Origin: Dehalococcoidia bacterium
Lineage (GTDB): Bacteria > Chloroflexota > Dehalococcoidia > SZUA-161
Direction: 5' to 3'
Length of the DNA: 49,031 bases
NCBI GenBank assembly: GCA_014874385.1
Contig: JACWAE010000107.1
Coordinates: 1 to 49,031, forward strand
Made by a program: the position numbers and the translations under genes. The notes beneath the pieces were generated by a model. It saw nothing but the letters and a program-made list of their open reading frames with translations. It had not been told where the DNA came from and did not search any database. Positions 1-7,906 of the stretch are shown piece by piece (the first letter of the stretch is position 1; the number at the start of each line of letters is the position of its first letter).

Positions 1-124
1 CGTCGTCCTTATTGCGGTCGGGATGGTACTGAAAGGCCAATTTCCGGAAAGCCTTCTTGATTTCCTCATCGGAGGCATTTCTCTCGACGCCGAGAATGTC
101 GTAATAGTCGCGTTTGCTAGCCAT
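1..124 (-). CDS. dnaJ: Chaperone protein DnaJ, N-terminal part (runs off the window)
   Basis: The first 41 codons of a J-domain protein read leftwards from an ATG at 124. The sequence begins [13 protein letters not shown] and carries the HPD tripeptide at residues 34-36, the motif by which DnaJ stimulates the ATPase of DnaK. The RDYYDILGV opening is typical of full-length DnaJ (Hsp40) rather than a bare J-domain protein, but the Gly/Phe region and zinc fingers that would settle this lie outside the window. A good promoter sits just upstream (159-187). No strong Shine-Dalgarno is seen. The call as a J-domain protein is firm; dnaJ itself versus a CbpA-like paralogue is not decidable here. Confidence 0.9.
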   Translation of the reverse strand, partial: MASKRDYYDILGVERNASDEEIKKAFRKLAFQYHPDRNKDD

Positions 125-158
125 AAGCTTTTAAACCATGATTCCTGCTATTCTATCT

Positions 159-187
159 ATTATAGACCACGCATTTTGTCTGTACAA
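159..187 (-). promoter_or_regulatory. Sigma-70-type promoter for dnaJ
   Basis: Read on the minus strand: TTGTAC (-35), 17-nt spacer, TATAAT (-10, perfect), with the ATG of dnaJ about 35 nt downstream of the -10. No CIRCE (HrcA) inverted repeat is visible here. Confidence 0.6.
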
Positions 188-340
188 GTTTAGGGCCTGA
201 GTTTGGCAGCCTTCATCAACCCTGGTATACCCCGGTTTTGGGCGATTATCATGGTGTGGGCATTCCCGTTGTGGGATACAGATTATCAGAAATGGGCGCG
301 GTTTGACTCATGGACACGCAAAGGATAAAATTTTAACCGT

Positions 341-874
341 ATGATTGGGGATGAACTCGTCCTAACAGGGCAGAAGGTGGTGTTGCGAGAGAAACGCCTT
401 AGCGATGCTGCCAATGACTATGCGTGGAGAACGGACCCTGAGTTGTCCCGCTATGATGCAGCACTGCCCCTGAAGCTATCCCTTCGGGAATTCATGCTTT
501 ACTACACTGAACAAATGCGGTCCTTCAAGGAAGACCGGCGCTGGTTTGCTATAGATAGCCTGGATGGAAAACACATCGGGAACTGCATGTACTACGACGT
601 GGACAAGATCAGGAAGCAGGTCAAGATAGGCATCATAATCGGCGACCGGGAGTACTGGGGCAAGGGTTATGGGACTGATGTGGTAATGACGCTGGTCGCC
701 CATGTCTTCGGGGACTTGAATCTGGAGAGGGTCTACCTAGATACCCTGGAATGGAATGTCAGGGCACAGCGGTGTTTTCATAAATGTGGCTTTGTAGTCT
801 CTGGGCATATTAACGACAAGGAACACAATTTCGTAATTATGGAGCTATATAGAAGCTGGCTCAATCTATCTTAG
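341..874 (+). CDS. GNAT family N-acetyltransferase
   Basis: A 177-aa protein of the RimJ/RimL-like GNAT group. It opens with the usual strand LTGQKVVLREKRLSDA and carries the acetyl-CoA pyrophosphate-binding signature in GDREYWGKGYGTDVV (around residues 105-119), followed by the typical ERVYLDTLEWNVRAQRCFHKCGF segment, a common GNAT motif B. Length matches the family. The acceptor (protein N-terminus, antibiotic or metabolite) cannot be told. It stands alone, divergent from dnaJ and upstream of dnaN, which has its own promoter. The only purine-rich stretch before the ATG (AAAGGA, 320-325) is rather far, so the start is moderately sure. Confidence 0.85.
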   Translation: MIGDELVLTGQKVVLREKRLSDAANDYAWRTDPELSRYDAALPLKLSLREFMLYYTEQMRSFKEDRRWFAIDSLDGKHIGNCMYYDVDKIRKQVKIGIIIGDREYWGKGYGTDVVMTLVAHVFGDLNLERVYLDTLEWNVRAQRCFHKCGFVVSGHINDKEHNFVIMELYRSWLNLS

Positions 875-923
875 GCTGGCGACTCAAAGCCAGGATAGCT
901 TTACTCATTTGCTTTTCTGCTAC

Positions 924-953
924 TTGACTCAGCAGATAATTGCAGGGTATACT
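924..953 (+). promoter_or_regulatory. Promoter of dnaN
   Basis: TTGACT (924-929), an 18-nt spacer, then TATACT (948-953). The dnaN ATG follows 35 nt later. Confidence 0.55.
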
Positions 954-987
954 ACTTCCACTATTCACTCTGATTGGGTGGTGAACG

Positions 988-2115
988 ATGAAAGTTTCAT
1001 GTTCTCAAGAGGACTTAAGCAAAGGGTTGGCGGTGGTAGGCAGGGCGGTGGCAACCAGAGCTGTCCTGCCCATAACCAATAATGTTCTGATAGCAACGGA
1101 GGGCTCTCGGCTCAGGCTGTCTGCAACTAATCTTGAGATCGCTATCAGTTGCTGGATCCCTGCCACTATTGAGAAAGAGGGCACGGTTACTATTCCGGCA
1201 AGGCTGCTTACTGATTTCGTCAATTCTCTCCCCAGCGGCCGGATAGACATGGCCCTCTCCCCGCGCAGCAAAAGCGTGGAGTTGAGGTGTGCTCGTCATG
1301 AGGCGCACATCAGCGGGCTGGACCCCGCCGATTTCCCGGCTATCCCCAAGATCACTGATGGGATGAATGTCAAGGTGAAGCCCGGCGACCTGAGGCTGGC
1401 AATCAATCAGGTGGTGTTTGCCGCAGCGGCTGAAGAGTCGCGTCCTGTCCTTACCGGCGTGCACGCCGAGTTCGAAGGGGAGCAGCTTACTCTGGCGGCT
1501 GCCGATGGCTTCCGGCTGGCAGTACGCAAGGTATCTCTAGCTAAGGTTGTGGACACAAAGATAGCCATCATTATCCCTGCGCGGTCGCTCAACGAGCTAA
1601 CCCGTCTCATCAGCGAGCAGGAAGAGCCTCTGGAGCTTACCGTCAATTCGCAGAAAAGCCAGGTGATGTTCCGTCTGAGAAATGTAGAGATGGTCTCCCA
1701 GTTGATCCAGGGCACTTTCCCCAATTATTCCCAGCTTATCCCCAAGAGCTACAGTACCAGGGCTGTGGTCAAGCTCTCTGAGTTCCTGAGAGCGACCAAG
1801 AGCGCCTCTATCTTCGCCAGAGATGGCAGCGGCATTGTGCGACTCCAGGTAATGCCCAGGGATGGCAAGGGCAAGATTGCCATCTCAGCACGTGCCGAGG
1901 AGATCGGTGATAACCTGGGTGAGGTCGATGCCACTGTCGAGGGAGAGGAAGCCAAGATCGCCTTCAACAGCAAATACCTGATGGATGTACTGGGGGTTCT
2001 CTCCAAGGACGAGGTAGCTCTGGAGACTACAACCTCCTCCAGCCCGGGGGTCATCCGCCCGATGGGAGATGAGAGCTACATCCACGTGGTGATGCCTATG
2101 TTCGTCCAATGGTAG
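988..2115 (+). CDS. dnaN: DNA polymerase III beta sliding clamp
   Basis: A 375-aa beta clamp, the dimeric ring that tethers the replicative polymerase and other partners to DNA. It begins MKVSCSQEDLSKGLAVVGRAV and shows the three-fold repeated clamp fold; ADGFRLAVRKV (around 171-181) and TFPNYSQLIP (around 243-252) are family hallmarks, and the end VVMPM matches the conserved clamp C-terminus that lines the partner-binding pocket. The last residues MFVQW are unusual, and nearly the same codons recur downstream near 5107, 5190 and 6360. The gene is not next to dnaA or recF, so this is not the classic origin arrangement. The GGTGG before the ATG is a modest ribosome-binding site. Confidence 0.97.
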   Translation: MKVSCSQEDLSKGLAVVGRAVATRAVLPITNNVLIATEGSRLRLSATNLEIAISCWIPATIEKEGTVTIPARLLTDFVNSLPSGRIDMALSPRSKSVELRCARHEAHISGLDPADFPAIPKITDGMNVKVKPGDLRLAINQVVFAAAAEESRPVLTGVHAEFEGEQLTLAAADGFRLAVRKVSLAKVVDTKIAIIIPARSLNELTRLISEQEEPLELTVNSQKSQVMFRLRNVEMVSQLIQGTFPNYSQLIPKSYSTRAVVKLSEFLRATKSASIFARDGSGIVRLQVMPRDGKGKIAISARAEEIGDNLGEVDATVEGEEAKIAFNSKYLMDVLGVLSKDEVALETTTSSSPGVIRPMGDESYIHVVMPMFVQW

Positions 2116-2460
2116 ACCTCTGAAGCTGCGGTATGTTCAAGAACCATCTGAAGCAGTGAATTCAATATTAGCTGAACTGTGCCCCAAACCCACTTCTCTT
2201 AGAAGCTAAATAACAACTTAGATTGGTGTTAGATACCCTCCAAATGTCATAACTTCTTAACCTTTGCCCCCGTTCTTTTATGACTTCTTGATGTCTTTGA
2301 GGGTAACATGCTTAGCATACCTTCAGCGTCTCACTTTCGAGATGTGGGAGCGAATAGCCCTGAGATGGAAAGAGGGGGAGGCAGTATGATTTAGTTTATC
2401 TCAAATTACTAGAATGTTTGGTTACCAGTTTAGTAAAAAAGCAAAAGGGAGGAGAGAATC
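2116..2460. other. Gene-free stretch after dnaN
   Basis: No convincing reading frame, tRNA or strong hairpin was found. The only clear signal is the GGGAGGAGA ribosome-binding site directly before the hemerythrin gene at 2461. Confidence 0.5.
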
Positions 2461-3096
2461 ATGGCTATTCCAATTGATGCAATTCGAGCGATTCATAACG
2501 GATTCCGCAAAGACATGGCTGCGATAGATTCCGCTGCGTACACAGCAGCTCGCGGACGCGATGGCTTAGGCCCAGTCTTGAAGCGCTTTGCCTTCTTTAA
2601 CGAGATCCTAGTCTGGCACGCCAGTGGAGAGGAGGAAGCCGTATTCCCAGAGCTAGAAAGCGTTGCTCCGTTAGTGGCCGAAGCATACGAGCGGGACCAT
2701 CGGGGTCTTGACTCATTGTGCGACTTGATACGCCAGACAGCTAACGCCTCCGATCCGTTGGCGACCGCACGTGCGACTGCAGCACTAAACTTCCACTTGG
2801 GCATTCACCTGAACAAGGAAGACGCACATCTCTATCGAATATTTAACGAAAGGGTGTCGCTGCCCAAGCAGGGGGCCATCGTGGGTAAAATGGCCCAGAA
2901 AGTCCCCCAGGAGCGCTTCCCCGAACTCGTCGGCTGGCTTTATCCGCTGATAGGGCCTGATGATCGGGAGAACATGACCAGGATTTGGCAGCAAGTTATG
3001 CCTGAGCCGGCCTTTGCCGGAGCAAGGAAGCTTATACACGCGGCTATTGGAAATGACTGGGCAGAGCTGACTCGTCGGATCCCGGAACTCAAGTAG
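2461..3096 (+). CDS. Hemerythrin (HHE) domain protein
   Basis: A 211-aa protein whose N-terminal half is a hemerythrin-like four-helix bundle binding a di-iron centre. Likely iron ligands: His12, His53 with Glu57 (HxxxE in WHASGEEEAVFPE), His80 (ERDHRGLDSL), His112/His116 with Glu120 (FHLGIHLNKED). The C-terminal third (around 135-211) also looks helical. Such proteins bind O2, NO or iron or act in oxidative and nitrosative stress; the sequence does not say which. A GGGAGGAGA Shine-Dalgarno sits about 5 nt before the ATG. It stands alone between dnaN and an ABC exporter, in a region with repeated dnaN-tail-like segments. Confidence 0.88.
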   Translation: MAIPIDAIRAIHNGFRKDMAAIDSAAYTAARGRDGLGPVLKRFAFFNEILVWHASGEEEAVFPELESVAPLVAEAYERDHRGLDSLCDLIRQTANASDPLATARATAALNFHLGIHLNKEDAHLYRIFNERVSLPKQGAIVGKMAQKVPQERFPELVGWLYPLIGPDDRENMTRIWQQVMPEPAFAGARKLIHAAIGNDWAELTRRIPELK

Positions 3097-3219
3097 TAGA
3101 CAAGAGGTTCGGGGGGGCCATGAACGAACTTATATGTCCGTCCAGAGGGGGATGACCAAGTTGCGGCGCTAAGCTGTTACATGTAGCTGCTTTTGCGGCA
3201 GAATACTTAATAACTCCTT

Positions 3220-3259
3220 GCGGGAAGTATGGTCATAGTACAAGCAAATCAGACATTCC
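3220..3259 (+). repeat. Island repeat, copy D (truncated)
   Basis: Forty bases here match 5149-5188 at 36 of 40 positions (shared core GGTCATAGTACAAGCAAATC). In one frame it reads CGKYGHSTSKSDIP, matching the CG(stop)HGHSTSKSNIP of the downstream copy. The MFVQW-coding part present in the other copies is missing here. Confidence 0.7.
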
Positions 3260-3292
3260 GAATAGGGTAACAATAACCGGTGTTGACAATTA

Positions 3293-3301
3293 TGCTACAA
3301 T
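3293..3301 (+). promoter_or_regulatory. Extended -10 element before the ABC exporter
   Basis: TGCTACAAT: an extended TG followed by one base and TACAAT. A TTGACA lies at 3283-3288, but too close (7 nt) to serve this -10, so the promoter call is tentative. Confidence 0.35.
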
Positions 3302-3357
3302 TATCCGAGTTCGTCCTTTTTCTTTCCGTCAGAATATACGGGATGAGTTGATACACT

Positions 3358-4269
3358 TTGATCGACGCTCAGAATCTTACAAAGAAGTTTGATGAGGTCA
3401 CCGCGGTAGAGGGACTAACCTTCCATATCGATGAAGGAGAGGTTTTCGGTTTCCTCGGGCCTAACGGTGCGGGAAAGACCACCACCGTTAGAATGCTTTG
3501 CTGCCTCATATCAAAGACCGGTGGAGAAGCCAGGATAGCAGATTATGATGTTGGTAACACCGCCGATTCTTTGAAGATCAGGAAGATGATCGGGTTGGTT
3601 CCCGATAATGTGGGCCTCTATGACAAACTAAGCGCCTACGAAAACCTCGATTTCTACGGCAAGCTGTACGAATGCACTGAAAAGTTAAGGAAGGAAAATA
3701 TCGAGCATTTCCTGAAGATGCTGGGACTATGGGAGAAAAAAGATGTCGCCGCCGGAACGCTATCCAAAGGAATGAAACAAAAACTGGCGATAGCGCGTGC
3801 CCTTATTCATGAGCCCAAAGTTTTGTTCATGGACGAACCTACGGCCAACCTGGATCCGGAAGCATCTAAAACAGTCAGGGATTTTATCCTCGAGCTTAAG
3901 AAGGAAAACAGGACTATTTTGCTCAATACTCACAACCTTGATGAAGCACAAAGGATATGTGACCGAATCGGGATACTGAAGACCAGATTGCTGACCATAG
4001 GTACTCCGCAACAGTTGAAGGAATCTCTCGGGGGAGTCAAGACTGAAATCCAGCTTGTCCAGGTTAACGATGCTATTGTCAGCGCAGTCAAGAAGGTGAC
4101 AACACACAAGGTCGAGATATCAGACAACAAATTGATCATAGACGTGGGGAATATCGACACAGCTATTCCTACTATTATTGAGGCCATCGTCTCTGCTGGT
4201 GGTCGCATACAGTCGGTTACTGAGCTCAACCCGACTTTAGAGGATGTTTACCTGAAAACAGTGAAGTAG
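3358..4269 (+). CDS. ABC transporter ATP-binding protein (ABC-2 exporter type)
   Basis: A 303-aa nucleotide-binding subunit. Walker A GPNGAGKT at residues 34-41, signature LSKGM at 135-139, Walker B VLFMDE at 155-160 with the following PTANLDPE, and switch His in NTHNLDEA. About 80 residues of C-terminal extension follow, as in DrrA/NatA/CcmA-like exporter ATPases. The start is TTG at 3358, since no ATG or GTG is in frame nearby; GGGATGAG upstream is a plausible ribosome-binding site. It pairs with the permease five bases downstream. The substrate is unknown. The pair is bracketed by the related repeats at 3220 and 5099-5205, which hints at arrival as a unit. Confidence 0.92.
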   Translation: MIDAQNLTKKFDEVTAVEGLTFHIDEGEVFGFLGPNGAGKTTTVRMLCCLISKTGGEARIADYDVGNTADSLKIRKMIGLVPDNVGLYDKLSAYENLDFYGKLYECTEKLRKENIEHFLKMLGLWEKKDVAAGTLSKGMKQKLAIARALIHEPKVLFMDEPTANLDPEASKTVRDFILELKKENRTILLNTHNLDEAQRICDRIGILKTRLLTIGTPQQLKESLGGVKTEIQLVQVNDAIVSAVKKVTTHKVEISDNKLIIDVGNIDTAIPTIIEAIVSAGGRIQSVTELNPTLEDVYLKTVK

Positions 4270-4274
4270 ATAAT

Positions 4275-5012
4275 ATGAGGCTTTCAAAAGCGTGGATCAT
4301 TGCCGCCAAAGACCTCCGAATATTCAGGAGAAACAAAAGCGTCCTCCGTTCGGTCATCCTCTTCCCGCTTCTTGTTTCCATTGGTCTTCCGCTGGTGGTT
4401 CATTTTGCCGGACGTCAACACGGGGGCATTTCGCCTTCTGTCTTACCGAGAGTGTTAGACGCATTCTCATTCTTCTTCATCATCGGGGCAGCATACCTGC
4501 CCACGGCCATAGCTTCTTACAGCTTGGTGGGCGAAAAAGTCGAGAAGAGCCTTGAGCCGCTTTTGGCAACACCCATAACGGATGGCGAGCTTCTTCTGGG
4601 CAAAAGCATTGCGGCCTTCTTGCCGCCCATCGCGGCAATATATATTGGCGCCGCAGTCTTTATGGCGCTTATAGATCAGTTAACTCACCAGACGTTGGGC
4701 TATTCTTATTTTCCGAATTGGACCATGGGCGTGATACTCTTAGTGGTCGCGCCACTGTCGGCCATTCTTTCCGTCCAGGTGAGTGTCATCGTATCGGCCA
4801 GAGCAAGCGACGTGCGTTCCGCCCAGCTTTTGGGGGGACTCATAACGCTCCCGTTTCTCGCAATTTACGTTGCGAGCGAGATAGGCTCAGTATCTCTTAA
4901 CGCGAACAACCTTTTTATCATTTCTGCCGTTATTCTCTTGGTTGATGTGATTCTCTTCTTTATCAGCACGAAGACTTTCCAGAGGGAAGAGATACTCACT
5001 AAATGGACGTGA
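4275..5012 (+). CDS. ABC-2 type transporter permease
   Basis: A 245-aa integral membrane protein with about six hydrophobic segments: around 25-45 (LFPLLVSIGLPLVVHF), 60-85, 110-132, 150-172, 185-208 and 214-236. The amphipathic start (WIIAAKDLRIFRRNKS) and SLVGEKVEKSLEPLLATPITDGELLLGKS region are typical of ABC-2 permeases of the NatB/YhaP kind, where the phrase about EKxxxTLExLLATP marks the family. It follows the ATPase by five bases, so the two are translated together and form an exporter. What it exports cannot be read from the sequence. Confidence 0.9.
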   Translation: MRLSKAWIIAAKDLRIFRRNKSVLRSVILFPLLVSIGLPLVVHFAGRQHGGISPSVLPRVLDAFSFFFIIGAAYLPTAIASYSLVGEKVEKSLEPLLATPITDGELLLGKSIAAFLPPIAAIYIGAAVFMALIDQLTHQTLGYSYFPNWTMGVILLVVAPLSAILSVQVSVIVSARASDVRSAQLLGGLITLPFLAIYVASEIGSVSLNANNLFIISAVILLVDVILFFISTKTFQREEILTKWT

Positions 5013-5098
5013 TCCCTCAGGCTGCCGCAAATGTAGCTACATCTACAACGGAATATTGATCCAGATATCAGACTGAAACATACGCATGAAAGGGCAAG

Positions 5099-5205
5099 CA
5101 TCCCTATGTTCGTGAACTGGTGAGAAATGCGTTTGGTGTGACTCTCTGCGGGTAGCATGGTCATAGTACAAGCAAATCAAACATCCCCATGTTTGTTCAA
5201 TGGTG
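5099..5205 (+). pseudogene. Two tandem decayed copies (B and C) of the MFVQW-tail segment
   Basis: Copy B (5099-5123) reads SIPMFVNW then stop; copy C (5149-5205) reads GHSTSKSNIPMFVQW then stop. Both resemble the last codons of dnaN (MPMFVQW) and the copy at 6336-6374. Between copies the differences fall largely at third codon positions of Val, Phe and Gln, as expected for diverged coding DNA. A larger frame containing VRELVRNAFGVTLCG precedes copy C but is broken by stops. The parent protein is not recognised. Confidence 0.5.
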
Positions 5206-5346
5206 ACTAAATTCTGCTTTACCTGGTTAACGATTTTAGCGAAGGGTGTATCTTCGGGAAGTACTCTACTGACAAAATCGCTGAACAGTTACCCCTGACA
5301 TTTCCCCTGGACAACGACAGCAAGTGGTTAACAGGCGGATACCATT

Positions 5347-5934
5347 TTAGGTCACCTGCGAGTGGCTATAACTAAGAAATCTTGAATCTATCTCCGAAAA
5401 CCCATTGCTGGATTCTTTATGTTCGGTGCGCCGGATGATTTCAACACGAGCACGTGCAATACTCGCCGCAACAGAAGACGGGACAAGTGTGAAGTCCGAA
5501 AAAATGCTTCGGCAATTGGGAGCAACTAATAGATTTGAGGTGAAGTCATTGTGTATGATTGAGCCATCTATGTCGAAATACTTAACAAAGACATCAAATG
5601 TGTGTGAGTGAACGCTATGGTTTCGCAGCGTAAATCGCCAATTTAGTTTCCAAAACTCGTTATTTTGCTCCACTATTCTTATGTCGGTACTCTCTTCAGC
5701 ATGTTCAAGAGCTAAGGTTCTTCGGTTGATTTGTGCCATTTGTGTACAGGAGCGGAGGAATTCGGCCATTCCAATGCCGAAAGCACCGAAAACAAAAAGT
5801 GTCTCCATTGCAAGAATAACCTTGTTATTCTCGTAGGCAATGTATTTGCCGAAAATCCAAATTAGTATAAAATTCGCCAATAGAGCAAGGCTGACCGCGG
5901 CGAGAGAAAGAGTAATTAACCTATGCTTATTCAT
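5347..5934 (-). CDS. Hypothetical membrane protein with two N-terminal TM helices
   Basis: A 195-aa protein that I do not recognise. It has two hydrophobic segments, about residues 7-29 (LITLSLAAVSLALLANFILI) and 40-58 (ILAMETLFVFGAFGIGMAEF), then a soluble, beta-rich part of about 130 residues (FWKLNWRFTLRNHSVHSHTFDVFVKYF) that could be a sandwich fold, ending in a Ser/Arg-rich tail. I chose the ATG at 5934 rather than a TTG two codons upstream; no strong ribosome-binding site is visible for either. AT content is higher than in the neighbouring metabolic genes, fitting an accessory gene in the 2.1-6.4 kb island. Confidence 0.6.
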   Translation of the reverse strand: MNKHRLITLSLAAVSLALLANFILIWIFGKYIAYENNKVILAMETLFVFGAFGIGMAEFLRSCTQMAQINRRTLALEHAEESTDIRIVEQNNEFWKLNWRFTLRNHSVHSHTFDVFVKYFDIDGSIIHNDFTSNLLVAPNCRSIFSDFTLVPSSVAASIARARVEIIRRTEHKESSNGFSEIDSRFLSYSHSQVT

Positions 5935-6012
5935 AGTCAATCAATCTCACAATACTTCAGCCTGGCAATTCCCTAGTGCGTGAATATTCGCTGTACTGAC
6001 TTCTTAATGGAC

Positions 6013-6084
6013 TTACGGACTACAATTTATAAAGCAGTATTAAAATATAAGTCCGTAATCTGAATACAAATTACGGACTTATAT
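6013..6084. repeat. Three-fold TTACGGACT repeat with a 15-bp inverted repeat
   Basis: TTACGGACT occurs at 6013-6021 and 6071-6079, and inverted (AGTCCGTAA) at 6050-6058. The inner pair forms a perfect 15-bp inverted repeat (6045-6059 and 6070-6084, arm ATATAAGTCCGTAAT) around a 10-nt centre. It is AT-rich and lacks a U-run, so it looks more like a protein-binding site or transposon end than a terminator. Confidence 0.6.
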
Positions 6085-6190
6085 ATACCATGCTTTCGTC
6101 TATTTGTCAAGACTGTGTTGAAGGTCAGTACATGTCGGACAAGACCTTCTGTTTAGTATAGTTGACTTTTAGCCAGTCCTGGTAGAACTG

Positions 6191-6223
6191 TTAAGGCGTT
6201 CTATACTCCAGAGCTTGGTGAAG
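6191..6223 (-). pseudogene. Tiny remnant of an IS3-type transposase C-terminus
   Basis: On the minus strand ten codons read LHQALEYRTP followed by a stop, matching the C-terminal RxHxxLxYxTP motif of IS3-family OrfB integrases. No further transposase sequence is found upstream in any frame, so only a scrap remains. Confidence 0.4.
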
Positions 6224-6268
6224 CGTGCCTGCTCATGGACCGGGTTACAGGCAATCCGGGCATCCTCC

Positions 6269-6292
6269 TTGCCCGCCGGCATCGGCGGGCAA
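6269..6292. repeat. GC-rich hairpin, 10-bp stem
   Basis: Arms TTGCCCGCCG and CGGCGGGCAA are perfectly complementary around a GCAT loop. It lies 95 nt past the 3' end of the minus-strand acyl-CoA dehydrogenase gene. There is no U-run on either strand, so a role in transcript end protection or a repeat element is as likely as termination. Confidence 0.5.
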
Positions 6293-6335
6293 ATCATCTA
6301 CCTGACAGAACTCCTCCTCATCGCTGTCCTTTATG

Positions 6336-6374
6336 ATAGGTCAAATCAGGTATTCTCATGTTCGTACAGTGGTA
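6336..6374 (+). repeat. Island repeat, copy E (MFVQW tail)
   Basis: Matches copy C (5172-5205) at 25 of 34 positions and reads VKSGILMFVQW then TAA. It ends 15 bp before the acyl-CoA dehydrogenase stop codon and so forms the right edge of the 2.1-6.4 kb island. Confidence 0.55.
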
Positions 6375-6386
6375 ATTTGGCCTGTA

Positions 6387-7622
6387 CTACTCGTAGACCT
6401 TCTCTTCCACCTCATCGGCGCTGATTGCATCTACCTCCACGTCTCTGCTCTCGGTGCTAGGGGTTAAAACCTGGCGATAGTACTCATGCTGAATTATCAG
6501 GTTCATCACTTCGTTGGTGCCTGTCCAGATCATGGCCAGCCTGGCGTCGCGCAGCATGCGTTCGATGGGATATACGTTGGTGTAACCGATGCCGCCCATG
6601 ATTTGCATGGCATCATTCACTATTTGCCAGGTAACCTCTGTGGAGAACTTCTTGGCCTCAGATACCAGGCGCCGCGCCAGTCTGCTGTCGAGGCCCTGGT
6701 CAACGGTAATCGCTGCTGAATGCACCAGAGAGCTTGCGGCATCCAGCTTGGTGATGCTGTCAGCTACCTTGAAGCTGACGGCCTGGAAGTCCCTGATTTT
6801 GCTGCCGAAGGCTTTTCTCTTGTCGCTGTAGCGGGCAGCGATCTCGATGGCGCTGCGTGCCATGCCCAGTATGCCTGCTGCGGTGGTCATCCGCTCTGGA
6901 ATCATCATTCGATAGAATATCTCTCCGCCCTGCCCTTCCCTGCCGATAATATTCTCCGCGGGCACCTTGACATCGCGGAATAGGATCCTGCCTGCCCCTC
7001 CTCCTCGCGTTCCCATGAGGCCATAAAGGTGTTTTACTTCCACTCCCCTGTCTTTTTCCACTACAAACAGGCTGAGCGACTCGCGGCTGGGCGCTTCAGG
7101 GTTGGTCTTGGCGTATACCAGGAAGTAATCTGCCCCCTCAGCGCCTACGACAAAGCGCTTCTGCCCTGTGAGGAAATAGTTTCCCCCCTTCTTACGAGCG
7201 ACAGTGGTGGCGCCAAAAAAGTCAGAGCCGCCGCGGGGCTCGGTAAGTGCCTCGGCACAGCACAGCTTTGCCTCAATAGTAGGCTGGAGGTATCTCCGCT
7301 TCTGCTCCTCGCTGCCGAACAGACGGAACGCTTCGCCGCAGATACTTACCAGCGAGTAGAGACAGCCGAGTGATAACGGCAATGCTCCGATCTCCTCGAG
7401 GGCGATAACCTCGTCTTCCCACTTCATACCCCTGCCACCGTACTCCCTGGGGAAGCGGAGTCCCAATAGCTTTTTCCTGGAAGCCTCCTCGAGGAATTGC
7501 CTGGGATATCTCACTTTGTCAGCGTCCATATCCAGGATTAGCTGTCGGGGTATAGCCTTGGCAAACTCTCTCGCTTCGTTGCGCAGCTTCTTTTGCCTCT
7601 GACCTAGCGTTGCTTCGATCAT
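6387..7622 (-). CDS. Acyl-CoA dehydrogenase
   Basis: A 411-aa FAD-dependent acyl-CoA dehydrogenase, oxidising an acyl-CoA to the 2-enoyl-CoA. N-terminal helices (1-115), beta domain with [17 protein letters not shown], and C-terminal domain with [20 protein letters not shown] and [20 protein letters not shown] are all in place and length is normal. One oddity: the motif that usually reads YEGT, whose Glu is the catalytic base in medium-chain enzymes, reads WTGT here. Other subfamilies carry the base elsewhere, so activity is not excluded. GGAGGTGA lies 7 nt before the ATG. It is a single-gene unit with no etfAB nearby; the substrate is unknown. Confidence 0.93.
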   Translation of the reverse strand: MIEATLGQRQKKLRNEAREFAKAIPRQLILDMDADKVRYPRQFLEEASRKKLLGLRFPREYGGRGMKWEDEVIALEEIGALPLSLGCLYSLVSICGEAFRLFGSEEQKRRYLQPTIEAKLCCAEALTEPRGGSDFFGATTVARKKGGNYFLTGQKRFVVGAEGADYFLVYAKTNPEAPSRESLSLFVVEKDRGVEVKHLYGLMGTRGGGAGRILFRDVKVPAENIIGREGQGGEIFYRMMIPERMTTAAGILGMARSAIEIAARYSDKRKAFGSKIRDFQAVSFKVADSITKLDAASSLVHSAAITVDQGLDSRLARRLVSEAKKFSTEVTWQIVNDAMQIMGGIGYTNVYPIERMLRDARLAMIWTGTNEVMNLIIQHEYYRQVLTPSTESRDVEVDAISADEVEEKVYE

Positions 7623-7843
7623 GCTGATCTCACCTCCACTGAAGTATTCTCAACAAACGCTCGACTATTGCTGAACCGGGGAGCGTTTCCTGCACGTTGC
7701 ATAAAGATGAGGTGAGGATAGACTATTTCTCACTGCGCTGTCAACTTTCTTAACGTGCTGATACCCTGACGTTCGAGCAGTGTCTGGTGTGGCCCGGAAC
7801 CTCCAAACGTACAAACATTTTTCAAAAATGTACTTACTTTATC

Positions 7844-7872
7844 TTGACACGAGAGCGATTTTGTGCTAGCCT
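7844..7872 (+). promoter_or_regulatory. Promoter of the DUF5679 gene
   Basis: TTGACA (7844-7849), 17-nt spacer, TAGCCT (7867-7872) preceded by an extended TG. Just upstream lies a palindrome, ACATTTTT-C-AAAAATGT (7815-7831), placed where an activator or repressor could bind. Confidence 0.55.
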
Positions 7873-7906
7873 GCTTCGCAAGAACGAAAAGGAAAGGAGA
7901 AACAGG

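Noticed and set aside
1015-1724. Long minus-strand frames opposite dnaN
   Set aside because: They mirror the dnaN codon pattern and show no protein-like motifs or ribosome-binding sites.
6215-6424. A 69-codon plus-strand frame beside the acyl-CoA dehydrogenase gene
   Set aside because: It runs through the GC hairpin at 6269 and the repeat at 6336 and overlaps the 3' end of a solid gene.
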